36,456 nt of DNA. It comes from an uncultured Bacteroidota bacterium (lineage in GTDB: Bacteria; Bacteroidota; Bacteroidia; Chitinophagales; Saprospiraceae). Each line of letters starts with the position of its first letter. Positions within the stretch are counted from its first letter, which is position 1. Below the pieces are notes generated by a model. The model was not told where the DNA came from, searched no databases, and saw only the letters and a list, made by a program, of their open reading frames with translations. The position numbers were made by a program, and so were the translations under genes. The stretch covers positions 1-36,456 of the forward strand of contig CACLQQ010000025.1 in the NCBI GenBank assembly GCA_902609095.1. Reading direction: 5' to 3'. Shown here in pieces: positions 17,713 to 27,368 of this stretch.

Positions 17713-18226
17713 ATGTGCCAACGAATTGTATTTACTTTTCCATTTTCCTTGATACTATCTTTTGCTTGGTCTGGGGTTCCAAGCATAGTCACAGTAGATA
17801 ATGCTTTTCCAGAGGCTGGACAAACTGTGACATTCTCTTTAAATACGTTAGATTATATCTGTATTTCTAATACTGCATATATTGTACCCGCTGATGGTAG
17901 TTTTTGCCTTTCCATTGCTATCAATGGAACTGCTACATATACATATAGTGTTCCAGGAAATAATCCAGTGAACCTCAACTGTGAGATCGCAGCAGGAGAA
18001 AATAAAAGAAGTAACAAATAAAATGGGATCAAACACAATTTTTACCTTGACAAATTCACTTGGATATCCAATATCGGGCAATGTAATTGTCGTCGGTGCA
18101 GCATCAATCTCAGCAATACCAACCTTAGGAGAGTGGGGTTTGATTATCCTTGGGATCATTATTTTTGGGATAGGATTGGTATCTATGAAGCAAAAGAAGA
18201 TTGCTGTCAGTACAGTGAAAAAATAA
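17713..18226 (+). pseudogene. Secreted protein with IPTL-CTERM sorting signal, frameshifted
   Basis: Two reading frames together give one secreted protein. The first (17713-about 18005) has a signal peptide (MCQRIVFTFPFSLILSFAWS) and a beta-rich part (VTVDNAFPEAGQTVTFSL). The second (about 18005-18226) continues with TNSLGYPISGNVIVVGAASIS and ends with an IPTLGEWG motif, a hydrophobic helix and a basic tail (KQKK). That is the IPTLxxWG-CTERM sorting signal, processed by exosortase-type enzymes (XrtH in the known cases). The break sits in an A run near 18000-18004, where one extra A would explain the shift. No exosortase gene is in the window. Confidence 0.75.
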
Positions 18227-18233
18227 GTTCATT

Positions 18234-19236
18234 TTGAATAAAAATATAGATAGCATCAACATTGTGTTGATGCTATTTTCATTTGTAGCGGTTCTATTAT
18301 TTCCTTTCGAGCTTTTCCTATTTAGTTATATCATTCTTGGGCCGCTTCACTATATGACCGAGTTGTCATGGCTTAAGGAAAGAGAATTCTTTACCAGTTC
18401 ATCACATTTATGGAAGGTACTCTTTGCCATTGGTATATTGATAGTTGCAGTAATCATAATCTTGGATTTAGATCATACGCTTGGATTAATTGATCACTCA
18501 TTACAGACCGAGATCAGCAAATCTAAGTTGCTAATGGCTCTTATTACTGCGGCTTTCTAATTTCCTACTTTTTAGGGAATCCCTCCCAACGCATGCTGTT
18601 GTTGGGCATTGGAGTGATTTCATTTGGGATAGGGTTAAACTTATCGAGTAACTTCTACTTTTATTTAATAATAGGCATTTTATTCCAAACCTTATACATA
18701 CTACCATTTTTACAGGTGCATTTATTTTGGAGGGCGCTTTAAAAACAAATCTACTATTGGCTTAGTTTCACTTGTGGTCTTTGTGCTATGTAACTTGTTA
18801 TTTTTTGTCATCCCTGATGTAGATGGTCGTCTTCTTGATAACCCATATGTTCAGAACATTTTTACGAAGGGAGACTTTTATAGGATTAATCAATCTATCA
18901 ATGCTGTAATATTTTCTGTATATGATTCATTTGTTTTGGACTCGCCCAATGGTCTGCGTATACAGGGCTACATCGCATTCGCTTATACGTATCATTACCT
19001 CAATTGGTTCTTCTAAGACAGAGGTGATTAAATGGCACAAGATTTCTCGTTCTCAACTACTTTTCAGTTTTGCGATATGGATAATATCAATAGCCATACA
19101 TCGAATAGATGTCAAAACTGGGATCATGTTCATAGCCCTGTTGAGTATGCTACATGTGCTTATGGAATTCCCGCTAAATCATAAATCCTTTATCAGTATC
19201 GGCCGCATGTTAGGATCTCCGCTCAGACAGATTTAG
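18234..19236 (+). pseudogene. Uncharacterised polytopic membrane protein, frameshifted several times
   Basis: A conserved Bacteroidota membrane protein of unknown function (about 320 residues, eight or nine helices), now in pieces. Readable blocks in order are GPLHYMTELSWLKEREFF, LISYFLGN, ILPFFTGAFILGGRFKNK, IRIQGYIAFAYTYHYLNWF, SKTEVIKWHKIS and LHVLMEFPLNHKSF. Frame changes lie near 18560 (one base lost), 18713 (T run), 18730 (G run) and 19010 (one extra base). Conserved His in GPLHY, TYHYLNWF, LHVLMEFPLNH might bind metal in the membrane (inference). It follows the IPTL-CTERM gene by seven bases. The likely start is TTG at 18234. Confidence 0.7.
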
Positions 19237-19369
19237 CGATTACATGAGCCAGAAGACCTTGGGATTCAATTTTCTTCTGATATTTTAATTATTTTGTCGA
19301 GTAGCAATTTATACTGGAAACTATAAGTTTACGTTCGCAATTGAAATATATACAGATACTCGAAATTAT

Positions 19370-20383
19370 ATGGACGCTAATTATAAACCAAAATCATTTT
19401 GGAGAAAACCTGAGGGGGTCACTGGTGCCTTGACTTTAGGAGCTTTAATCTTTGGAGGAGGCTATCTATTGTTCACGGCATTACCAGCAATTATCGCTGC
19501 AACCTCCTCTTTGTTAGGGTTGGCTGGGATGATTATGGTACTCGGAACCATAATCTATATGGTTCTCGATAGTAAGGCTCGTAGTTTAGTCTGGTATATA
19601 TACAAGAGTATGATGAGATGGATTACCAGCATGTTTGTTCAGATTGACCCGATAGGTATACTGAAGAATTATGTTGATGAGATGTCCGCTAATCTTAAGA
19701 AAATGAATAAGCAGATTCTTCAACTGAGAGGCCAGATGCATAAATTGAAAGAACTCATTCTAAATAATAAGAAAGAAATAGAGACCAATCTTTCTTTAGC
19801 CCAAGCAGCAAAAAAGTCAGATGAGAAATCTCAAATGATTCTACGGAGTCGTAAGGCAGGTCGACTCAAGGAATCTAATATCAAGTTCGAAGATCTCTAT
19901 GGTAAAATGGAGATTCTCTATAGAGTTCTTAAAAAGATGTATGAGAATTCTGCTATTCTTAAGGAGGATGTAGCGGATCAAGTTGAAATAAAGGAACAAG
20001 AACTTAAGGCTATGAAGGCTAGTCATAGTGCAATGGTCAGTGCTATGAATGTGATACGTGGTGATCGCGATAAGAGAGCTATGTTCCAGATGGCACTTGA
20101 GGCAGTTGCAGACGATGTAAGTAACAAAGTTGGAGAGATGGAGCGATTTATGGAGATGTCCGAAAGCTTCATGAGTAGTATAGACTTACAGAATGGCATT
20201 TTTGAAGAAGAAGGATTGAAGATGCTAGAGCAATGGGAGAATGAAAACTCATTGATTCTATTGGATGAGAAGGAAACACTTATGCTCGCAGGGGAGAAAG
20301 TGGAAACGCTTGATCTCAATGAATCAATGGTCAGTAAGGAAAGAGTGGAACGGGCAAATCAGTACGATTCCCTTTTTGATTAA
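19370..20383 (+). CDS. PspA-like membrane-anchored coiled-coil protein
   Basis: A 337-residue intact protein with two membrane helices near the N-terminus (about residues 18-40 and 45-67), then a basic segment (DSKARSLVWYIYKSMMRWI) and a long coiled coil from about residue 85 to 280. The coiled-coil part resembles PspA/IM30 proteins (IDPIGILKNYVDEMSANLKKMNKQILQLRGQ). PspA-type proteins bind stressed inner membranes; this one has its own membrane anchor. Its TAA overlaps the ATG of the serine hydrolase pseudogene (TAATG), showing an ancestral operon. It is intact in a zone where most neighbours are broken. Confidence 0.72.
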   Translation: MDANYKPKSFWRKPEGVTGALTLGALIFGGGYLLFTALPAIIAATSSLLGLAGMIMVLGTIIYMVLDSKARSLVWYIYKSMMRWITSMFVQIDPIGILKNYVDEMSANLKKMNKQILQLRGQMHKLKELILNNKKEIETNLSLAQAAKKSDEKSQMILRSRKAGRLKESNIKFEDLYGKMEILYRVLKKMYENSAILKEDVADQVEIKEQELKAMKASHSAMVSAMNVIRGDRDKRAMFQMALEAVADDVSNKVGEMERFMEMSESFMSSIDLQNGIFEEEGLKMLEQWENENSLILLDEKETLMLAGEKVETLDLNESMVSKERVERANQYDSLFD

Positions 20384-21507
20384 TGAAAATCACTCTTTAT
20401 GTAGTATTTGGCCTCGTATCCCTGATTGTATTGTTTTTTGGAGGGCATTTATATATGTCATATACTTTGATACTGTAAACCCTGCTGAATCTCTTTTGTT
20501 ACATTGGGCGTATATGATGTTACTATCCTAACACTTATTTCAGAGACTACTCAGGAACTCAGGAATGGCACTCAAATATCAATAGCGGTGACTTTCCAGG
20601 ACAGTATTTATCTCTACGGAGTAAAACGAGAAAATGATCTCCTGATAACTCATAATAATAAATCAGTTGTTTTTGAGATTGGGTCTATCACTAAAGTCAT
20701 GACGGCATATGTAATTCATAGCCTGGCACAGCAAGGTGAATTACATATTCAGGATGCTATTACAGATTACCTTTCGATAAACAATGACCACCTAAATGGA
20801 GTAATCATCCAATCAGTAATTAATCATACCTCTGGTTTGGCTCGTATGCCAGATAATTTGGATTTATTCTTTAATGATGATCCATATAAAGATTATTCTA
20901 AACAGGATCTTTATAATTATTTGGTCTCTTTGGACCGAGAGATCATTGCTGGCGATCAAGAGTGCAGTAATCTGGGTTATGGTATATTAGGTGCAATAGC
21001 CGAGGAAACAAGCGGTAAAACGATGAGTGAGCTCTATGAAGAACTAATTTTTGATCCGCTTGGAATGGATAACAGCAGTTTTCACTTGGACTCCTGAGCC
21101 AAATTGTTTCACCAGGTAGGGGGCCTGTTGACAGCCCAGAGAATTATTGGAATTTTGATATTCTTGGTGCTGCTGGTGCAGTTAAGTCATCAGCAGATCA
21201 GATGGCCAATTTTATTCAGCATTTACTGGAGCAAGGTGATATAACTTCTCCTTTGCAGACAGAAACATTTGAGAACTCAGAGTCGTCGGCAACAGGATTA
21301 GGGGTATTCATAAATAAGAAGGAGACAGATGTACTCTATTGGCATAATGGTGCCACAGGTGGATTTAATTCTTGTATAATATATGAACCGATAAGTAAAT
21401 CTGGAATAGTAGTATTAACGAACCGCTCTTTAGGTGCTAAGCTTGATAATAAGATAGATCACTTAGCATTTAAAATTTTCAGATGTTTGCAAACAAAAAA
21501 CAAATAA
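20383..21507 (+). pseudogene. Serine hydrolase, beta-lactamase/class C-like, frameshifted
   Basis: A membrane-anchored beta-lactamase-fold hydrolase in four frames. It begins MKITLYVVFGLVSLIVLFFGG, then DTVNPAESLLLHWAY, then the core (IAVTFQDSIYLYG, FEIGSITKVMTAYV with the SxxK motif SITK), GYGILGAIAEETSGK, and finally SPGRGPVDSPENYWNFD, GAAGAVKSSADQM and YWHNGATGGFNSC with an HxG-like third motif. Breaks lie near 20462 (T run), 20512 (an AT duplication) and 21092 (one base lost). The usual YxN motif reads CSNLGYG, so the catalytic Tyr is now Cys. It overlaps the PspA-like gene by one base and was part of the same operon. Confidence 0.78.
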
Positions 21508-21517
21508 AGGGAAACAG

Positions 21518-23117
21518 ATGGCACGACGCAGATTAACCATTTTTTCTAAACTATTGGTTACCATTTTTCATAGTTGGATTGATAGTTTATGCTGGATACT
21601 ATTTTTTAATTAATTAATCCTTAGGGAATAGCCTCAAGGAATAATCTGGAACTGAATCGGTCGTAGGAGCCTCGTCTAATGGGGAGAAGAAAAGTCCATT
21701 CTCATTCGGTAAGAAAAGTGATGGTGATGTCATCAAAATCGGTGTGGTAACATGGGGAGGATATGCAGGAGGCCAATACGTCAATGAAGGATTTGAAGCG
21801 AGTGAAGCATCTCGGTTTTATACGGATTACGGATTGAAAGTAGAGTTTAAAGTCTTATATGATTTTGAGGCTTCTCGTAATGCCTTTAGAGCAGACCAGG
21901 TGAAATTACTTTGGCAGACAATTGATGCCTTTCCAACAGTGGTGAATGGCTTATCGGATTTTGACCCTGTTATAGTGTGGCAGGCTGATTGGTCCAGAGG
22001 TGGCGATGCCATCGTAGCTCGAAGAGGTATTACTAAGGTATCTGATCTAAGAGGAAAGAAGATAGCTGTGGCTGAGTTGACTCCTTCACATTCATTTCTA
22101 CTGTGGATGTTAGATGCGGGGGGGGGGCTAACTGTTAATGATGTTGAGATTGTTCCTCAGGCGAGTGCAATAGATGCAGTAGAAGTGTTCAAAGCTCAGC
22201 GCGTAGATCCTGCCGTTGTACGGAGTCCAGATGATATCCTTAGCTTAAAAGCAGCACCAGGGTCAAGAGTTTCAGAGAGTACTCGATCTGCGGCATATAT
22301 CATCGCCGATGTGTTCATGGCTAAAAGGTCATATGTTAGAGATAATGAAGATAAACTCAAGAAATTGTATGAAGGCTGGATGAGAGGAGCAGCTGAGATT
22401 AATTCTGACCCATCAGCTCGTAATCATGCTGCAGAGGTTCTTGCTCGAGAATTTACAGAACGTGGCACAGCATTATCAACGGCTGAGGCATCAGCGATGA
22501 TTGGTAATGTGAGACTTACAACGCATGGAGATAATTTGAATTTCTTTGGTATCAACTCAGATTACAGAGGTGTAACAGGTAATGACTTGTTCCAAGTATG
22601 GCGTTGAAGTGTAAAGATTTAGGATTTATAGAAGGGAATGTGCCTAACTGGAGACTGATTGTGTACCAATCATTTGTAGTTTGATCTGCACTCTCTGGAG
22701 CTGTGCACGATGCAGAGAAGTCTAAGATTTTTACGGAAGCTACAACTGCATTTATACAAAAGGAAGCTATCGCAAGTAAGAAAGTGAGTATAACGTTCAG
22801 AACTGGTGAATTCCAATTGGATGAGAATGCCAAGTATATTATTGATAGAGAGTTTGTTGCTATTGTCAAAGGCATTTGCTAACAATAGGATTAGGATCGA
22901 AGGAAATACAGATAATACCGGTAACCATGATCTTAATGTTGTCCTATCGAAGAAAAGAGCGCAATCCGTAGTTAACTATTTAGTTACTACTTATCAGATG
23001 CCGCAAAATAGATTTATTGTTGTTGGCAATGGTCCTGACAAGCCTATTGCAGATAATGGTACCGAATGAGGTAGAGCTCAAAATAGAAGAACTGACTTTG
23101 AATTAGTGGCTGATTAG
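21518..23117 (+). pseudogene. ABC substrate-binding protein fused to OmpA domain, multiply broken
   Basis: An anchored or secreted periplasmic solute-binding domain followed by a C-terminal OmpA peptidoglycan-binding domain. The start is MARRRLTIFSKLLVTIF. The binding domain reads IGVVTWGGYAGGQYVNEGF, then AFPTVVNGLSDFDPVIVWQADWSRGGDAIV and KKIAVAELTPSHSFLLWMLD. The OmpA part reads FRTGEFQLDENAKYI, IRIEGNTDNTGNHDLN and GRAQNRRTDFEL. Lesions are a T-run frameshift near 21566, TAA at 21615 and 21642, a frame break near 22605, TGA at 22682, an extra G near 22873 and TGA at 23067. A G10 run lies inside. Such fusions tie a transporter's binding protein to the cell wall. The ligand is unknown (nitrate/taurine/phosphate-type fold). 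Confidence 0.83.
22118..22127 (+). repeat. Run of ten G in the SBP-OmpA gene
   Basis: Ten consecutive G in an AT-rich region, coding Gly-Gly-Gly in the segment MLDAGGGLTVND. The frame is preserved across it. A run this long is a hot spot for slippage, and the protein segment looks one Gly longer than the LDAxGL spacing I expect for the family (from memory). Confidence 0.8.
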
Positions 23118-23128
23118 TACTTAGATAC

Positions 23129-24246
23129 ATGAACCACTATTCAAATTAAGAGATGAGCCTACAAGATCACAGAGTCTTTTGTAAGGTTTCATAGGCTTTA
23201 TTGTTCTGATCATCTTGTGGTAGATTTTGGCAGAAGTCTTCTCAGAAAAGGTTCCGATTTTAGATGGTTATAATCAATCTTTGCCCAGTTCTATTGGTGA
23301 AGATGTAGATCTTGCTAAATTGGATTCGATTGCTCGTGAAGATTCAATTATTTACGCTAATGCCAGAGAGTTTGAGAAGGTCTATAAGATATTACCTACA
23401 CCATTGGCAGTAGTAAAATCATATCCATCTTTAATCAGTAAGGATGCATTAGTACCCAACACTCTCCAGTCAGTTTGGATTAATGTCCAAGGTTATGTTT
23501 GGGCAATTTTAATTTCGATACCAATAGACTTTGTAATAGGTTTAACACCCCAATTTAGAGGTCTGTTCAGTCGCTAGGTGGATGCTATGAGGTTTCTACC
23601 TCTTACGGCCTTAACTGGTTTTTTTATACTTTGGTTTGGAATCGATGACCATATGAAGGTTGCCTTTTTAGTGTTTGGTATAATAGTCTACCTACTACCA
23701 GTAGTAGTCTAACGAATATGGGAAGTTAATGATGTATATTTAAAAACTGTTTATACCCTTAGGGCATCTGATTGGCAGACTGTCAGAACAGTTTATATTC
23801 CGTCTGTCATGAGTATGATTTTTGATGATATTAGGGTGTTGACTGCGATTTCCTGGACGTATATAATCATAGCTGAAGTATTGAATATGGCATGTGGTAT
23901 TTGGATCATTGATCTATATCCAGTCAAGGCAAGGTCAACTTGAAAAAGTATTTTCATCTTAATTGTTATTATCCTTATCGGAATCATTCAGGATTGGATC
24001 TTTGTCTTTTTAGGTAAGCGGCTTTTTCCACACAAGCACTATACATCCATGCTTACAGGTATTAAAGAATCAAAGTTTGGAATTTATGCATTATTGATAG
24101 GATTGTTGTTAGCTGTACTAATTACTGGAATTAAAGGAATGTCTGGGTTCATCGTTATTGCAGTTTTGGTTATTCTATTGTCGGCGGTATTATTCACAGG
24201 TTATGGTGAGTATATTATCAAAACAAATGCTGTTGGAAATGAGTGA
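23129..24246 (+). pseudogene. ABC transporter permease (nitrate/taurine type), multiply broken
   Basis: An inner-membrane permease of the SsuC/NrtB type, the partner of the upstream binding protein and downstream ATPase. Readable blocks are PLFKLRDEPTRSQSLL, GFIGFIVLIILW, the extracytoplasmic loop LDGYNQSLPSSIGEDVDLAKL, PNTLQSVWINVQGYVWAIL, MRFLPLTALTGFFILWFG, RIWEVNDVYLKTVYTL, SDWQTVRTVYIPSVM and FVFLGKRLFPHKHY. Lesions are a frame shift just after the start, TAA at 23182, TAG at 23221, TAG at 23575, TAA at 23710, and two frameshifts around 23930-23955 (the second in a T run) that scramble the RQGQLEKVF segment. The extra C-terminal helices after 24040 are unusual for the family. It overlaps the ATPase start by eight bases. 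Confidence 0.8.
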
Positions 24247-25036
24247 GGTGATTAAGGATACGGGACTTGATAATATCATTGATTTACAAGGAATAGGTAA
24301 GTCTTATGATGGTGAACAAAACTGGATTATAAGGGATTTAGACTTTGTAGTTGAGGACAAGCCAGATCAAGGTCAGTTTGTCGTGATTTCAGGAATGTCT
24401 GGTTCAGGAAAGTCTACTTTGCTAAGATATATTGCTGGGTTGCAACAGCCTACAGAAGGATCAGTATTAATCAATGGTGGACATATTAGTACTCAAGAAA
24501 GAGTTAGTATGGTATTCCAAAAATACTCTTCTCTTCCGTGGATGACTGTGTTAGATAATGTAGGCTTAGCACTTAGATATAAGGGCTTTTCTAAGGAAGA
24601 GCGTGATACTAAGGCCATGGAGATGATCCGATAAGTAGGCTTAGAGGGCCATGAATTTAAGTTTGCACATTACCCGACTTTGTCAGGAGGTCAGCTTCAA
24701 CGTATTGCAATATCTCGAAGCTTGTTGGCGAATCCACAAATATTGGTTATGGATGAACCTTTTGGAGCATTAGACATCAAGACACGTTTACAGATGCAGG
24801 ATTTATTGATCAGCCTTTGGCATCAATTTCACTTGACCATATTGTTCGTTACTCACGATGTTGCAGAAGCTGTCTATCTTGCTGATGACATTTACATTCT
24901 TAAATCTCAGCCATCCTGATTTGTCAAGCATATAGAGGTTGACTTACCGTTTAATAGGGATAGAACTACCAAAAAATATCCTGCCTATACAGCCATGATA
25001 CACCATGTAGAAGATGTGATGATGGAGGTAGCTTAA
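24239..25036 (+). pseudogene. ABC transporter ATPase (nitrate/taurine type) with two in-frame stops
   Basis: One unbroken 265-codon frame with two internal stops and no frameshift: TAA at 24632 (codon 132) and TGA at 24917 (codon 227). All ATPase motifs are still present: Walker A SGMSGSGKST (about 51-60), Q-loop MVFQKYSSLPWM, signature LSGGQLQR (after the first stop), Walker B ILVMDEPFGALD and H-loop FVTHDVAEAVYLADD. The start is ATG at 24239 (MSEVIKDTGLDNI), inside the end of the permease gene. Without read-through, the first stop would leave only the Walker A half. It ends GAGGTAGCTTAA at 25036. Confidence 0.85.
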
Positions 25037-25079
25037 TTAGGTTGATAAATGAAATGAAGATATTGAGAAATTAAGCTGA

Positions 25080-25475
25080 TTACCAGCTGATATCGTCTTC
25101 GCTTTCTAATGGTTTGTCTTCAACTGAAGCCGTAGTTTCCTCAGACTCCTCACTTTCTTCCAAAGCTTTCTGTTTTTCCCATTCCTCTTGTCTACGATCG
25201 AATTGCTCATAGTCATAATTTGGCATAAGCTCAGTTTTCACATGATCTACGGCATCTTGTAAACCTTCCAAAAACCTATTGAAGTCTTCCTTGTATAAGA
25301 AAATCTTGTGCCTCGTATATCCACTACCGTTGAACTTACGAGTACTTTCAGTCAGCGTGATATAGTAATCCTCACCACGAGTTTGTTTAACATCAAAAAA
25401 GTAAGTTCTTCTTTTCCCAGCCCTTACTTTATTAGAGTAGACGCTATCCTGGCCCTGCCCATATTCATGTTCCAC
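25080..25475 (-). CDS. DUF3276 (PUR-alpha-like) nucleic-acid-binding protein
   Basis: A 131-residue protein with a PUR-type domain (residues about 12-90: VRAGKRRTYFFDVKQTRGEDYYITLTES, then a helix FNRFLEGLQDAVDHV) and a very acidic tail rich in Glu, Ser and Asp, ending SEDDISW. This is the DUF3276 family, found across Bacteroidota and related to single-strand nucleic-acid-binding PUR-alpha proteins. It is intact and lies between a broken ABC operon and an intact ABC exporter, so its survival suggests selection. Confidence 0.9.
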   Translation of the reverse strand: MEHEYGQGQDSVYSNKVRAGKRRTYFFDVKQTRGEDYYITLTESTRKFNGSGYTRHKIFLYKEDFNRFLEGLQDAVDHVKTELMPNYDYEQFDRRQEEWEKQKALEESEESEETTASVEDKPLESEDDISW

Positions 25476-25536
25476 AACGATTCGTTTTGATAAGTTTCAA
25501 ATTATAACTCATATAAATATAAAAAACTTAGTTTAC

Positions 25537-27330
25537 TTACTGACCTTCAATGACTTTTTCTTCATCCTGCTGTTTGGTGAGTATTTCATAATAATATCCA
25601 TGTGCCTTCATTAATTCGCTCGGAGTACCTTGCTCGATAACTTCTCCTTCATCCAATACAATGACTTTATCAAAATCAAGATGTCGATATATACGATGGG
25701 TAATTATTATTGCGGTCTTATCCCTGAGTACTCCGCTTAGGTAAGATAATATGGTTTGTTCGGTAGTTGTATCAACTGCGCTAAGGCAATCATCTAGAAT
25801 GATTATATCTGGTTCTTTTATAAGTGCTCTGGCTAATGAGATTCTTTGTTTTTGCCCTCCAGATAGTGTTACTCCTCGTTCGCCAACCATGGTTTCAAAC
25901 TGCTCTGGCAAGCTCATTATATCATCATATATGGCCGCATTCTTGGTGATATCTTTTATTTCATCAATTGCGGCATCGCGTTTGCCAAATGCTATGTTGC
26001 TCTTAATGGTATCACTGAATAAAAATGCATCTTGGGGTACATATCCGATCTTTTTTCTGAGTTGATATAGGTTAAGCCCATTGATGTTTTTGCCATCTAC
26101 AGATATGGTGCCGCTATCTGTATCATACATCCTTAGAAGGACACTTGCTATTGTAGATTTGCCTGAAGCCGTTTTGCCAACGATTCCTAACTTATCTCCC
26201 TTCTTTAAGCTGAACGAAACGTCTTTTAAAGCTTGAGTACCTGAATCTATATAGGTGAAACTAACTTGATTAAATTCGACACTTCCTTTTATGTGAATAT
26301 CATCTATATTATGATTGCTTATCGTTGGTATAGTTTTGAGAAATTCATTGATTCTGCCTTGGGATGCTTCAGCTTGTTGCACTATTGAAACGATCCAGCC
26401 TACTGCTGTGAAGGGCCAAGTTAGCATATTCACGTAGATGATGAATTCTGCTATATTCCCATGAGTGATATTGCCTTTAGTCACTTCTTGTCCTCCGACA
26501 ATGACAACCAAAAGGATACTGGTTGATACTAAGAGTAACATTAGTGGAAAGAATAGTGCATTTACTTTAGCTAACTCCATGGAGTTATTTTTGTATTCTT
26601 CACTTTCTTTTGTGAAGTAGGACACGAACTGTTGTTCCTTAACATATGACTTCACCACTCTAATACCAGAATATACTTCCTGAGCAATCGTGGTCAGTTT
26701 AGCTAACTGTCGTTGGATAACTTCACTTCTCTTATTAATGAAGCTACTCACTATATATATTGATACAGATAGAATCGGGAGCGGGATCAGAGCATAGAAT
26801 GTTAGTGTAGGACTCACATTATACATGTAATAGATTGCCAGTAAAAAGAGTGTAACTAAGTTGATACAATAAAGCAGTCCAGGACCTAAGTACATCCGGA
26901 CCTTGGAGACATCTTCAGTAATACGTGACATCATATCTCCAGTCGAGTTGCGAGTATAAAATGCCGTATCTAAGTTCTCATAATGGGCAAATGTCACTTT
27001 GCGCAGGTCATACTCTATCAACCGAGAGACTACTATGATTGTCTTCCTCATCATAAACATGAAGTAACCCATGGTTAATGCAAACCCAATGACCCATATA
27101 CCATGCTCGAAGAGATTTATAGAGATATAGTCTAAGATTACTTGACGCTCCTCATCATTAAGTGCAGAGCGGTACTCGCCCAGGCAAGTAGCAGCGAGAT
27201 CTAAGGCTTTTCTAAACTGTGGAGGAACTAATAGGCGAAAGAAATTCTGAGCGACAACGAATACCGCCCCAGCTAAGAGGCGCCATTTATAGGACCACAG
27301 AAATTTATTTATATGAAAAAGATTACGCAC
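25537..27330 (-). CDS. ABC exporter, fused permease and ATPase (MsbA-like half transporter)
   Basis: A 597-residue ABC half-transporter: six membrane helices (about residues 15-320), then the nucleotide-binding domain. Walker A is GKTASGKST (about 384-392), the signature LSGGQKQRISLARAL (about 487) and Walker B IIILDDCLSAVDT (about 508). The catalytic Glu after Walker B is Asp here (LDD), which is usual in many Bacteroidota members and in the degenerate site of heterodimers. The H-loop is IIITHRIYRHLDFD. It probably exports lipids or drugs as a dimer. The gene is intact and monocistronic, with 61 bases to the DUF3276 gene. Confidence 0.92.
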   Translation of the reverse strand: MRNLFHINKFLWSYKWRLLAGAVFVVAQNFFRLLVPPQFRKALDLAATCLGEYRSALNDEERQVILDYISINLFEHGIWVIGFALTMGYFMFMMRKTIIVVSRLIEYDLRKVTFAHYENLDTAFYTRNSTGDMMSRITEDVSKVRMYLGPGLLYCINLVTLFLLAIYYMYNVSPTLTFYALIPLPILSVSIYIVSSFINKRSEVIQRQLAKLTTIAQEVYSGIRVVKSYVKEQQFVSYFTKESEEYKNNSMELAKVNALFFPLMLLLVSTSILLVVIVGGQEVTKGNITHGNIAEFIIYVNMLTWPFTAVGWIVSIVQQAEASQGRINEFLKTIPTISNHNIDDIHIKGSVEFNQVSFTYIDSGTQALKDVSFSLKKGDKLGIVGKTASGKSTIASVLLRMYDTDSGTISVDGKNINGLNLYQLRKKIGYVPQDAFLFSDTIKSNIAFGKRDAAIDEIKDITKNAAIYDDIMSLPEQFETMVGERGVTLSGGQKQRISLARALIKEPDIIILDDCLSAVDTTTEQTILSYLSGVLRDKTAIIITHRIYRHLDFDKVIVLDEGEVIEQGTPSELMKAHGYYYEILTKQQDEEKVIEGQ

Positions 27331-27368
27331 TCTGAAATATCAAGAACTATGACGGACTAATGTTCTAT

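Noticed and set aside
21615-25036. Stop-codon reassignment or selenocysteine use explaining the in-frame stops
   Set aside because: All three stop codons occur inside broken frames, and intact genes nearby end at TAA, TAG and TGA normally. Frameshifts in the same genes also argue for decay.
25537-27330. Calling the Asp after Walker B a damaging mutation in the ABC exporter
   Set aside because: LDD at this site is common in intact relatives of this group, and the gene has no stop or frameshift.
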